Below are positions 20,363 to 28,880 of a DNA stretch of 64,000 nt, one piece after another; within the stretch, counting starts at the first letter, position 1; every line of letters starts with the position of its first letter. Made by a program: the position numbers and the translations under genes. The notes below the pieces were generated by a model that had not been told where the DNA came from, ran no database searches, and saw only the letters and a list, made by a program, of their open reading frames with translations. Source of the DNA: Legionella busanensis (GTDB lineage: Bacteria > Pseudomonadota > Gammaproteobacteria > Legionellales > Legionellaceae); assembly GCF_900461525.1 (NCBI RefSeq), contig NZ_UGOD01000001.1, positions 1,581,001-1,645,000 of the forward strand, given 5' to 3'.

Positions 20363-20394
20363 TTGACAATTGGTTTAAAAATTCTCTGTAGTGT
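20363..20394 (+). promoter_or_regulatory. Candidate sigma-70 promoter for DegT aminotransferase/pyrF
   Basis: A perfect -35 TTGACA at 20363-20368. The -10 is weaker: TGTAGT at 20387-20392 (spacer 18) or TAGTGT at 20389. It lies about 55-60 bases upstream of the aminotransferase ATG at 20448, a sensible leader length. Confidence 0.45.
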
Positions 20395-20447
20395 GGTTTA
20401 TTAATCATAGAACAGTCTAGGAAAATTATTAAATTTTAGAGAACTTT

Positions 20448-21557
20448 ATGCAATTTATCGATTTAAAAAAACAATATAAATTAATCGAAAAGGATATTTT
20501 AAATAGTATTCAAAACGTGCTTAATCATGGTCAGTATGTTATGGGGCCAGAAATTGTAAGTTTAGAAAATAAGTTGGCTGATTTTATTGGTGTAAAGCAT
20601 GCTATTGTCAATTCGAGTGGTACAGATGCTTTATTTATGGCGTTATTAGCGTTAGATATAAAGCCAGATGATGAAATTATTACTAGTCCTTTTAGTTTTT
20701 TTGCAACTGCAGAAGTTATAGCATTATGTCATGCAAAACCTGTTTTTGTGGATATTGATCCTCTTACCTACAACCTCGATCCAAATAAGATCGAAGCAGC
20801 AATTACTTCTAAAACCAAAGCTATTATGCCTGTAAGTTTATATGGTCAATGCGCTGATATGACAGCAATTAATGCAATTGCAAGTAAATATCAAATCCCT
20901 GTTATCGAAGATGGCGCGCAAAGTTTTGGGGCGACTCATTTTGGCCAATATTCGTGTGCCTTATCTATAATAGGTTGTACAAGCTTTTTTCCATCAAAAC
21001 CTCTCGGCGGTTATGGTGACTCAGGTGCTTGTTTTACAAATGATGATAGTATTGCAGCTAAATTAAGAGAAATTCGTAACCATGGGCAAGAGGTACGTTA
21101 TCAACATAAATGTATTGGGTTTAATGGGCGTATGGATACTTTACAGGCAGCAGTTTTACTAGAAAAAATGCGATTATTCTCTCATGAAATTGATTTACGC
21201 AATACTGTAGCTAAACGTTATAATGATTTATTAGCAAATATGTTAAAAACGCCCTATATTGAACCAGGGAATAAAAGTGTATTTGCACAATATACAATTG
21301 AGGTGCCTAATCGAGATGAGTTCCAAGCTGAATTAAAAAACTTAGGTATCCCAACAGCTATTCACTACCCTATAGCATTACATTGCCAACCGGCACTAGA
21401 TTATTTAGGCTATCAGGAGGGTGATTTTCCAAATGCAGAACGTGCAAGTAAAAGGGTGATAAGTTTACCTATGCATCCTTATTTAAGTGTTGATGAACAA
21501 CAATCAATAGCAAAAGCTATAAAATATTGTCTTAATGATATACGAGTGATAAGTTAA
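20448..21557 (+). CDS. DegT/DnrJ/EryC1/StrS-family sugar aminotransferase
   Basis: A 369-residue PLP-dependent aminotransferase of the fold I sugar family, which aminates nucleotide-linked keto-sugars for surface polysaccharides. Motifs: VNSSGTDALFMALLAL, SPFSFFATAEVI, the Asp in VIEDGAQSFGA, the internal aldimine Lys in FFPSKPLGGYGDSGA, and GFNGRMDTLQAAVLL. Closest in style to WecE/WbpE/DegT types; the substrate cannot be fixed. It is not in the polysaccharide locus but fused into the lapB-pyrF interval, with pyrF starting immediately after its stop. I recall the same insertion in L. pneumophila. Confidence 0.87.
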   Translation: MQFIDLKKQYKLIEKDILNSIQNVLNHGQYVMGPEIVSLENKLADFIGVKHAIVNSSGTDALFMALLALDIKPDDEIITSPFSFFATAEVIALCHAKPVFVDIDPLTYNLDPNKIEAAITSKTKAIMPVSLYGQCADMTAINAIASKYQIPVIEDGAQSFGATHFGQYSCALSIIGCTSFFPSKPLGGYGDSGACFTNDDSIAAKLREIRNHGQEVRYQHKCIGFNGRMDTLQAAVLLEKMRLFSHEIDLRNTVAKRYNDLLANMLKTPYIEPGNKSVFAQYTIEVPNRDEFQAELKNLGIPTAIHYPIALHCQPALDYLGYQEGDFPNAERASKRVISLPMHPYLSVDEQQSIAKAIKYCLNDIRVIS

Positions 21558-22262
21558 ATGAATCCTAGAATTATTGTAGCGTTGGATTTTTCTAATCAAA
21601 ATGATGCTTTAAGCTTGATTAATGAGCTTAATCCTAAAGAGTGTGCTTTAAAAATTGGTAGTGAAATGTTCACTTTATTTGGCCCCGATTTTGTACGCAC
21701 TTTAGTAAATAAAAATTATAATGTTTTTTTGGATTTAAAATTTCACGATATCCCTAATACTGTAGCTCATGCATGTAAGGCCGCTGCTGAACTTGGCGTA
21801 TGGATGATTAATGTACATACCTCGGGCGGATTAAAAATGATGCAAGCTGCCCGAGAAGCGCTGACAAATTTTGGTCCTCATAAACCTCTTTTAATTGGTG
21901 TAACAGTATTAACAAGCATGGCTAGCCAAGAATTATTAACTATTGGAGTTAATTCTTCGCTTGAAGAGCAAATTAGCCTTCAAACTAAACTTGCAGAGCA
22001 AGCAGGACTAGATGGCGTGGTATGCTCAGCTCATGAAGTACAGTTAGTAAAATCGCTTTGTGGACAATCTTTTTTAACAATCACACCTGGCATTCGTCTA
22101 CTAACTGATAATTCAAATGATCAAGTAAGAATCATGTCACCTAAGGAAGCTTTAGATTTGGGTAGCGATTATTTAGTGATAGGTCGCCCAATTACTCAGG
22201 CTAAAAACCCTCAAGCAGTTGTTAACTCAATTATTAGCACGATAACTAATTTACCGACTTAA
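21558..22262 (+). CDS. pyrF: Orotidine 5'-phosphate decarboxylase
   Basis: Last step of UMP synthesis. A 234-residue TIM barrel. The catalytic Asp-Lys-Asp array is seen in FLDLKFHDIPNTV. N-terminal IIVALDFSN and the phosphate-binding ITPGIRL and YLVIGRPIT segments are diagnostic. The ATG immediately follows the TAA of the aminotransferase, so they are co-transcribed and probably coupled. It is followed by a 408-base gene-free spacer. Confidence 0.97.
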   Translation: MNPRIIVALDFSNQNDALSLINELNPKECALKIGSEMFTLFGPDFVRTLVNKNYNVFLDLKFHDIPNTVAHACKAAAELGVWMINVHTSGGLKMMQAAREALTNFGPHKPLLIGVTVLTSMASQELLTIGVNSSLEEQISLQTKLAEQAGLDGVVCSAHEVQLVKSLCGQSFLTITPGIRLLTDNSNDQVRIMSPKEALDLGSDYLVIGRPITQAKNPQAVVNSIISTITNLPT

Positions 22263-22670
22263 GAAGTAAGTAAAGTTAAATTTTCCTCCAAAAAAGCCGC
22301 TAACTAATTATCAGTTAACGGCCTAGCTATTCATTTCCATTAAAAATTATGTTAGTTATAAAAAAGGCAAAAGATTTATCAAGGAGTATTTACTGACAGA
22401 AATTATTTTATAGCGCAAGCCATTAAGTTTTAAATAGGACGCAAGTGATTAAGACGAAGCAGTATATAAATAATACATGGCTGAAGCCGCATAAACTTGC
22501 AACGCAGTATAAAGCTTAGGGCGTAACGCTAGACATAAAGGATTTTCCTATAAAGGAGCAGATGATCTAGGGCTGGAAGCAAGAACATTATGAGCTTTGC
22601 ATAACCGCAAAAGATGGATCTGACCTTTTTAAAGACTGTATGTTTTTAAAAAGTCTATTGGGAGCAAGCT
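22263..22670. repeat. 408-bp gene-free spacer with hairpins and a candidate dispersed repeat
   Basis: No convincing gene. A hairpin at 22296-22322 (GCCGCTAACT / AGTTAACGGC, one mismatch, 7-base loop) has an A-run on its left, so it would act as a terminator only for the minus strand. Bases about 22410-22600 are noticeably GC-richer than the surroundings and full of recurring short words (GCAAG, GAAGC, and GCAGTATA twice at about 22461 and 22505) plus small hairpins (GGCT/AGCC, GCG/CGC). This looks like a non-coding dispersed repeat or the remains of one. A second inverted repeat, with arms GACCTTTTTAAA (from 22622) and TTTTAAAAAGTC (to 22655), precedes the downstream gene's GGGAG ribosome-binding site. 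Confidence 0.45.
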
Positions 22671-25376
22671 ATGAGACAAGGAAAGGTACTAGATGAGCTA
22701 TTGAGTCAAAATGATCAAGGAATTCCTAATAGTATTTTATTAAAAAAATACTTACTTTGTGTCTATTATGGATGGTTTAGAATTAATGGACTTTCCCCAG
22801 ATAAGCAACTTTCTCTAAGTGATTATTTATTTGATGACGAGCGCCTTGTTTTTGACTTTACACATTTAAGTAAACCTGCGCGAGAAGACTTTTTAAATTG
22901 GTTTTTATCAGCTCATTTAATGAATGCACAACGTACTTTTTTAGCAGGTGCAAAGACAAATGATTATCGAGGGTATACAGCAGAAGTTGGCATTAATTGG
23001 TGGGGAAGAGTAACAAATTTATTATTTTATCGTAAAAAAGCTTATAAGTGGCATTTAGAAAAATCTAAATTGGCACAAGCACATCAATTAAATAGTATTG
23101 AAATAACTGAAGGAGAGAATGGTTTACTTATTGGTCTGAATTTAAGTAAGGCTAAAGAAACTGGAAATAAATATCATCTTGATAATGATAATCAAGAGAA
23201 ACCGTTACGTAATACTAAACGTGTGTTTTTAAATGATGCTCTAGTTAAACAATTAATAAGCACAGACTTAAAGGAGCATGATTATGCTAGTATGACATTA
23301 AAATCACACCCTTTTTCGACTTATGTCAATTCACCTGCTCAGCGAATTCAAGCTATGCTTGAATATCGTCAAGTTCAAGGTCTTATTTCTACGCTACCTT
23401 GGTTTATACGTTTTTGGCGATGGCTAAAATCTCATTTTATTAATACCTCGCCAATTGAAAACAAGGTTACACAGCCACAGCCAGAGCGGAAAAATTTTAC
23501 CAAACATCAACTTTTAACGAAAAAAGATACAGTCCAAGTATATCGCCGGCCTGATACAGGTGAAATTTTAATTATTGAAAAACGGCCTGATTTAGATACT
23601 GGCGTTTATTGTGGCGGCGGAGTAAGGTTTTTTGGTCATATTGGTGCTTATAAGGCATTTGAAGATGCCAAAATTAAATATAAAAAATTTGCTGGAAGTT
23701 CTGCTGGCGCAATCATGGCAACACTTTGCTACTTAGGGTTTTCATCAAAAGAAATTTTCGAATTCTTTAAAAATTTTCGTCAAGAACACTTTGTTTTCTA
23801 TGATATCGATCGCTACGGTATATCGGATAAACGTGCTTTAAAAGCGGCACTTGATTTTATGATTTTAAAAAAAGTTAATGAGATTATTAAGCAATATAAC
23901 TTAGATCAAACTAATGAAGGTAGGGAATTTTTAGCGGCGCAGATTTTTAAAAATGGCAAGATAACATTTGAATCACTTAAAAATTTGAAAAAAGCATATC
24001 CTGATTGTAGTCTAGGTGAAGAATTGATTGTTACCGCAACTAACATTGAAAAGCGGGAAACACGATATTTTTCTTCTAGTTTAACTCCTACGGTAGAAAT
24101 TAGTGAGGCTTGCGCGATTTCTGCTAGTTTTCCAGTAATTTTTAAGCCGACCATTTTTGAGGGAGAAAAATATAATGATGGCGGTATTTTAAATAATTTA
24201 CCGATGGAAGTTTTTTATGATGATTATTCTACCTTTTTAGAGTCGCCTTATAATAACAGTTTAAGCTTAATTGCTTTTCAGTTTGATAATGGTCAAGAAA
24301 GGGGTATTGTAGATAACTTTTTTACTCAAGTTTATCGAGAAAATTTTATTTTAAATTGGGTTTATGGTCTTTTAACAGGCGTAAAAGATCCAGTGAGCGC
24401 TTGGGAACGGGAGCGCATTAAACTAAGAAATTATGGTAATCAAGTGGTTTTAATTTCATCTGCAGATGTTGGCTCTACTCAATTTAATTTGGATGCACAA
24501 GGGCAAGCAAAATTATTTAAAAGTGGTTATGAAGCAGCAAAAAATTATATTAATACACGCTATAGTCAAGATGATTTAAACTCACCAGCAGTAAATGAAG
24601 AGTATTTATTTTCGACTTTTACGAATATTTACGAAGCAATGTATTATGCATGTTATCGAGGTCATAAAGATTGGTTTGAGTATTTTGCCAATCTTTGTTT
24701 ATCAGAAGGAGCAGAAGAGTCTGACATCAATCAGCTTAGAAACCGTTATTTTATAAAAAAGGATAATAAAGCAGATAAAGATGAGGAAGATGTTATTGTC
24801 GAAAAAGTTGATGCATCAATTGAAATTAAAGACCTAAGTATAAATAGAATTCTATTTACAGCCATATATCCAATTTTTTTAAAGTTGCCGAGTAATTTTA
24901 TTAATAATGCTTTTGATTTAAAGCTATTTAAATGGGCGAGACATTCTTTTTCTACTATAGAGCCCTTAGAATGTCTTACGTATCTTCAAAAATTACAAGG
25001 TGAAACTCATCTTTTAATGAACATCTTTATTCATTTACTTTCGGATTTTAAAGCGGCAATTATTGACATTGAAACACTATGTCGGAGGTTGGGAATTTTT
25101 GAATCCTTACTAAGCGCTGAAGATAAACTTTACGATCCCAGTTTTTATGGAAGTTGGCACTCGATGAGTAGTCAACTCCAACATATATTGCATGATTTTG
25201 AGAAAATCGAATGGCCTACGTTAGTAGATTTTTGTAGCTCAGTTAAAACAGTTGAAAAAAGTAGCCCTTTGCCGGCTACCATAGCAGCAAATGAACCTCT
25301 AAATGACGCAGGCACTGCTAGTCTATCTCCTATTGACGATCAATCTATGAGTATGGTTAGGCAATCGATTCATTAA
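22671..25376 (+). CDS. vpdC: Patatin-like phospholipase, VpdC-type Dot/Icm effector homologue
   Basis: A 901-residue protein. Residues about 312-510 form a patatin domain. The oxyanion hole is in CGGGVRFFGHIGAYKAF (314-330), the nucleophile Ser344 is in GSSAG (342-346), and the catalytic Asp503 is in NDGGILNNLP. All catalytic elements are intact. Residues 1-300 and about 560-901 match no fold I recognise and presumably mediate targeting or regulation. The gene follows pyrF, as vpdC (lpg1426) does in L. pneumophila; there VpdC is a Dot/Icm-translocated phospholipase activated by ubiquitin that affects vacuole expansion. Orthology is inferred from domain plus synteny. GGGAG precedes the ATG at good spacing. 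Confidence 0.82.
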   Translation: MRQGKVLDELLSQNDQGIPNSILLKKYLLCVYYGWFRINGLSPDKQLSLSDYLFDDERLVFDFTHLSKPAREDFLNWFLSAHLMNAQRTFLAGAKTNDYRGYTAEVGINWWGRVTNLLFYRKKAYKWHLEKSKLAQAHQLNSIEITEGENGLLIGLNLSKAKETGNKYHLDNDNQEKPLRNTKRVFLNDALVKQLISTDLKEHDYASMTLKSHPFSTYVNSPAQRIQAMLEYRQVQGLISTLPWFIRFWRWLKSHFINTSPIENKVTQPQPERKNFTKHQLLTKKDTVQVYRRPDTGEILIIEKRPDLDTGVYCGGGVRFFGHIGAYKAFEDAKIKYKKFAGSSAGAIMATLCYLGFSSKEIFEFFKNFRQEHFVFYDIDRYGISDKRALKAALDFMILKKVNEIIKQYNLDQTNEGREFLAAQIFKNGKITFESLKNLKKAYPDCSLGEELIVTATNIEKRETRYFSSSLTPTVEISEACAISASFPVIFKPTIFEGEKYNDGGILNNLPMEVFYDDYSTFLESPYNNSLSLIAFQFDNGQERGIVDNFFTQVYRENFILNWVYGLLTGVKDPVSAWERERIKLRNYGNQVVLISSADVGSTQFNLDAQGQAKLFKSGYEAAKNYINTRYSQDDLNSPAVNEEYLFSTFTNIYEAMYYACYRGHKDWFEYFANLCLSEGAEESDINQLRNRYFIKKDNKADKDEEDVIVEKVDASIEIKDLSINRILFTAIYPIFLKLPSNFINNAFDLKLFKWARHSFSTIEPLECLTYLQKLQGETHLLMNIFIHLLSDFKAAIIDIETLCRRLGIFESLLSAEDKLYDPSFYGSWHSMSSQLQHILHDFEKIEWPTLVDFCSSVKTVEKSSPLPATIAANEPLNDAGTASLSPIDDQSMSMVRQSIH

Positions 25377-25413
25377 GGTATATAATTGATAATTTAATTG
25401 TTGTAAAACACCT

Positions 25414-26052
25414 ATGGCAAAGAAGGATCATGTATATTATTTGCAACAAATGGGCATAGATGTTTGGACTTCACGTCAAACTAATACTTGTTCAAATAAA
25501 TTAATTGATTTAGCAGAAACTGTAGCTAATTGCACGAAGTGCCCAACCTTGTATCAAAATCGCACTCAAACAGTATTTTCTCGCGGTAATCCATCTGCAA
25601 AATTGATGATTATAGGTGAGGCACCTGGTTTTAACGAGGATAAGCAAGGTCTTCCCTTTGTAGGTAGAGCAGGTACTTTGTTAAATCAAATGTTAAATAG
25701 TATTGGCCTTAACGAAGACGATGTTTATATAGCCAATGTTATAAAATGCCGGCCTCCAGAAAATCGTGACCCTCGCCCTGAAGAGATCGCACAATGCAGC
25801 GGGTATCTCATCCAGCAAATCAAACTAGTAGCACCTAAATTATTATTAGCATTAGGACGTTTTGCAGGCCAATTTTTATTAAAGGAACTACAAGCGCTTA
25901 ATCGAATGCGTAATACAGTACACTCATATAAAAACATTCCTTTTATTGTAACTTATCATCCTGCTTATTTGCTACGTAAGCCTAGCGATAAAAAGAAAGC
26001 GTATATAGATTTGCTTGCAGTCCGGGAATTATTAGACGGTAATGAAATTTAA
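25414..26052 (+). CDS. Family 4 uracil-DNA glycosylase (Fe-S)
   Basis: A 212-residue enzyme that excises uracil from DNA. Four cysteines (40, 43, 112, 128) in CTKC and the downstream pair fit the [4Fe-4S] cluster of type 4 UDGs. Motif A is IIGEAPGFNEDKQGLPFVG and motif B is YHPAYLLR. Residues 1-30 are a short extension. It overlaps the next gene, a pseudopilin, by 11 bases. Homologues are sometimes annotated as a phage-polymerase-related domain protein. Confidence 0.92.
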   Translation: MAKKDHVYYLQQMGIDVWTSRQTNTCSNKLIDLAETVANCTKCPTLYQNRTQTVFSRGNPSAKLMIIGEAPGFNEDKQGLPFVGRAGTLLNQMLNSIGLNEDDVYIANVIKCRPPENRDPRPEEIAQCSGYLIQQIKLVAPKLLLALGRFAGQFLLKELQALNRMRNTVHSYKNIPFIVTYHPAYLLRKPSDKKKAYIDLLAVRELLDGNEI

Positions 26053-26530
26053 AGTTGGTTTTACACTACTAGAATTGTTAATTGTAATAAGCATTGTTAG
26101 CCTTTTATTATTATTTTCAATGCCTAGTCAACGACAATTATATGAAAAAAATCAGTTAAAAATTGTTAGTAATAAGCTAAAAAATGCTGTTCAATTTGGG
26201 CGTAACATGGCTTTTGTTCATAATGTAGCGTTAGCTCTTGCCCCATTAAATAATCAAGATTGGTCACAAGGGTTGGTGTTATTTATTGATAATAGCAACC
26301 ATAAACCTTATAAAGATAAAATTATACAAATATGGCAATGGTCTTCCCATATGATTCAAATTAATTGGCAAGGTTTTCAATCTGCAAAGTATCTACTTTT
26401 TTCTCCAAATCTAAAAAGTGCTAGTTGTAATGGTTATTTTTTGCTTACAACCCAAAGTAATCTGTCTAAAAAGTTGATCCTTAATAGATTTTGCTATGTA
26501 CATAACGATATGCAACCACTTGATTTATAA
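26042..26530 (+). CDS. Pseudopilin GspH/FimT-like
   Basis: A 162-residue class III prepilin-like protein. The short leader ends at Gly6, followed by Phe and Glu at mature position 5 (VGFTLLELLIVISIVSL), the signature processed by the PilD peptidase. After the hydrophobic helix comes a small globular domain typical of GspH/FimT minor pseudopilins. It belongs to type IV pili or type II secretion, but no other pilus genes are adjacent. The start overlaps the glycosylase gene, suggesting co-transcription. Confidence 0.8.
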   Translation: MKFKVGFTLLELLIVISIVSLLLLFSMPSQRQLYEKNQLKIVSNKLKNAVQFGRNMAFVHNVALALAPLNNQDWSQGLVLFIDNSNHKPYKDKIIQIWQWSSHMIQINWQGFQSAKYLLFSPNLKSASCNGYFLLTTQSNLSKKLILNRFCYVHNDMQPLDL

Positions 26531-26610
26531 AAGTAAATAGCTATAAAAAAATTTTATTAGTATAAAATCATCTATACTCATCATTAGGATTAATAATAGG
26601 AGCAGGGGAT

Positions 26611-27123
26611 GTGCAAAAAATAGCTGGTTTTACTCTTATCGAATTTTTAATAGCAATGGTACTGACAGCTATTTTTTTGGCACTAGCTGTTCCTAGTTAT
26701 TACTCAACAATTCAAAATAATAAGGTCGTATCTGTTGTAAATGAAATGTCTGCAGGTGTACACTTAGCTCGTATGGAGTCGATTCGGCGGGGTGTTCGTG
26801 TTATAGTTTGTGCAGCAAATTCTTCTTTAACTGGCTGTGGTAGTGCAGCACAATGGACACAAGGCTGGCTAATTTTTATTGATCCAAATAACAACAATAA
26901 TATTGACACTCAAGCTGATATCATTCGTATTCATGAAGCTTTGCCAACTAATGTAGCCATAACTGCCAATAATGCTTTAGTCAGTTTTGATAGTAGCGGC
27001 TTTTTAACAAGCGGCGCTTTTACAATGACTGTCAATGCACCTGGATGCCGTGGTGATAATGTGCGAATAATTAATATTTCAGCAAGTGGTCGTTTAAGCC
27101 TTTCCAGAGGATTATGTAGTTAA
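26611..27123 (+). CDS. Minor pseudopilin FimT-like
   Basis: A 170-residue prepilin-like protein with the processing motif AGFTLIEFLIAMVL (cleavage after Gly6, Glu5 in the mature protein). A GspH-domain body includes ARMESIRRGVRVIVC and WTQGWLIFIDPN, the latter hallmark of FimT/FimU proteins. The start is GTG at 26611, with AGGAG and AGGGG just upstream. It is separate from the preceding pseudopilin by 80 bases, so it may have its own promoter. The two adjacent genes are diverged paralogues rather than a recent duplication. Confidence 0.85.
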   Translation: MQKIAGFTLIEFLIAMVLTAIFLALAVPSYYSTIQNNKVVSVVNEMSAGVHLARMESIRRGVRVIVCAANSSLTGCGSAAQWTQGWLIFIDPNNNNNIDTQADIIRIHEALPTNVAITANNALVSFDSSGFLTSGAFTMTVNAPGCRGDNVRIINISASGRLSLSRGLCS

Positions 27124-27289
27124 TTATAAATTTATGCAACGAAGGTAGATACTCAGAGTAGGCAAATTAGTTCAGTTATAAGCCAGATTAATTAAAAATG
27201 ATAATATTTATGCAAAGTTAGTTATAAAAACTAACATTATGAAGTTAAAAAGCTTATACTATCATCTACTATATTTTATTTAAAATAAC

Positions 27290-27838
27290 ATGTCCTTTAT
27301 TTTCAAAGATATAGCATCCAAAAATATACCCCCGGCTCCTTTGCTTCCATGGCTTACTTATGAGCAATCATTAACTAAGCGTTTAAAAAATATAACTAGT
27401 GAAGCTCCTAAGTTAACGGTACTTAAACAACACTGGTGTTATGCTGATTGGTGGGATAAAAACGTTATAGGTCTTAAAGAGAGGGAGTCAGTTATACATC
27501 GAGAAATTACTATTTCTGCGAAAGATAAGAAGTGTTGGTATGGACGAACAATTATTCCGGGTTCTACTTATCAATCTAATGAGGCTTTGTTTATACGTTT
27601 AAATCAAGAAAATTTAGGACAACTTATTTTTGGTAATAAATCAATCACTCGCCTTTACCATAAATTTTATGCCATTACGCCTGAAACAATAGAGTATTAT
27701 TGGCTAAAGTCTCTAAATTATAAAGATGATATTTTGTGGGCTAGGCTTGCTGTGTTTTCAATAAATAATAGCGCGCAATTTTATTTAATTGAAATATTAT
27801 TACCAGACCTATTAAGGGTAACTAATGAATTGGTCTAG
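27290..27838 (+). CDS. ubiC: Chorismate lyase
   Basis: Converts chorismate to 4-hydroxybenzoate plus pyruvate, the first committed step of ubiquinone synthesis. 182 residues. Family features are PWLTYEQSLTKRL at the N-terminus, REITISAKDKKCWYGRTIIP with the substrate-binding Arg, and a late Glu in FYLIEILLPDLL. Its stop lies 14 bases inside ubiA, and the ubiC-ubiA pair is standard. The 166 bases upstream contain a 7-bp inverted repeat (GTTAGTT/AACTAAC near 27218-27235) but no clear promoter. Confidence 0.9.
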   Translation: MSFIFKDIASKNIPPAPLLPWLTYEQSLTKRLKNITSEAPKLTVLKQHWCYADWWDKNVIGLKERESVIHREITISAKDKKCWYGRTIIPGSTYQSNEALFIRLNQENLGQLIFGNKSITRLYHKFYAITPETIEYYWLKSLNYKDDILWARLAVFSINNSAQFYLIEILLPDLLRVTNELV

Positions 27839-28673
27839 CTATTATCAATTAGCTCGTTTTCATAAACCAGTAGGAACTTTTTTGCTTTGGGCACCCACGG
27901 CTTGGGCATTATGGGTTGCTAATCAAGGCAAACCGTCTCTGTCTTTAGTTATTTTATTTTTTCTGGGTACCGTGTTTATGCGGGCAGCGGGCTGCATCAT
28001 TAATGATATGGCTGATCGTCATATCGATTTGCATGTAAAGCGTACGAAAGATAGGCCGATTACATCAGGTAAGGTATCGCTTATAGAAGCATTTATCTTA
28101 TTAATCTTATTTCTGACTGCATCACTAATTATTTTATTAAATTTACCCTTTAATTGTTTTTATTATGCTTTATTCGCCTTATTTATAACATTCGTCTATC
28201 CATTTTGTAAGCGGTTTATTCAGGGACCACAACTCATTTTAGGTATCGCATTTTCTTTAGGAATCCCTATAGCGTTTATTGCTTCTAATACCCCTTTTGA
28301 CAAAAGTATATTTTATCTATTGCTAATTAATTATACTTGGATAGTGGCTTACGATACGCAATATGCAATGGTTGATCGACAAGACGATTTAAAAATTGGT
28401 GTAAAATCGACAGCCATATTATTTGCTAATTCTGATCGTTTAATCATAGGCTTATTACAGTTCTTTTTACATTTTCTTTGGATTTTATTAGCAAATTATC
28501 TTAATTTATCCAGTTCTTTCTTCTTTGTTTGGGCTATAGGTGCCTGTATTTTATTATACCAACAATGGTTAATATTAAATCGGGATGCAAAAAGGTGCTT
28601 ACTAGCATTTTCATGGAATGGTTGGTATGGCCTTTTAATGTGGTTAGCTATTATTTTGGGATTTAATTGCTAA
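27825..28673 (+). CDS. ubiA: 4-hydroxybenzoate octaprenyltransferase
   Basis: Membrane prenyltransferase attaching the polyprenyl tail to 4-hydroxybenzoate in ubiquinone synthesis. 282 residues, with about eight or nine hydrophobic helices. Both Asp-rich Mg-diphosphate motifs are present: NDMADRHID (first) and DTQYAMVDRQDD (second). The N-terminus YQLARFHKPVGTFLLWAPT is diagnostic. ATG 27825 has AAGGG nearby inside the end of ubiC, giving coupled translation. Confidence 0.95.
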   Translation: MNWSSYYQLARFHKPVGTFLLWAPTAWALWVANQGKPSLSLVILFFLGTVFMRAAGCIINDMADRHIDLHVKRTKDRPITSGKVSLIEAFILLILFLTASLIILLNLPFNCFYYALFALFITFVYPFCKRFIQGPQLILGIAFSLGIPIAFIASNTPFDKSIFYLLLINYTWIVAYDTQYAMVDRQDDLKIGVKSTAILFANSDRLIIGLLQFFLHFLWILLANYLNLSSSFFFVWAIGACILLYQQWLILNRDAKRCLLAFSWNGWYGLLMWLAIILGFNC

Positions 28674-28817
28674 TTCATTTAAGTAGCTCCATTTATAAAA
28701 AATATTTATCGTCATTATTTCTTTGTCAAATTCTGTAAAAAATTCTCACACTTAGTTGTAAGTTATTAGGAGGTAGCTGCAATTACTTAGGGGGATTAAT
28801 AAAAATTAGTCGTTGTT

Positions 28818-28826
28818 CTTAATATT
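28818..28826 (+). promoter_or_regulatory. Possible PmrA-like box upstream of HAD gene
   Basis: The nonamer CTTAATATT is identical to the consensus I recall for the Legionella PmrA regulator of Dot/Icm effector genes. A 9-mer of this composition is expected a few times by chance in a window this size and this AT-rich, so position matters more than match. It is 54 bases before ATG 28881, a reasonable promoter distance. Confidence 0.25.
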
Positions 28827-28880
28827 TTTTTAATCTAAATGATTTATAATGGTTTAAATTTTGATCAATTTGTTAAATAT

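Noticed and set aside
22395..22600. Possible broken gene or insertion sequence before the VpdC-like gene
   Set aside because: All six frames are interrupted by stops within about 35 codons, and no transposase motif or terminal inverted repeats are seen. A non-coding repeat fits better.
26042..27123. Complete type II secretion or type IV pilus operon
   Set aside because: Only two pseudopilin genes are present. No ATPase, secretin or platform protein lies on either side.
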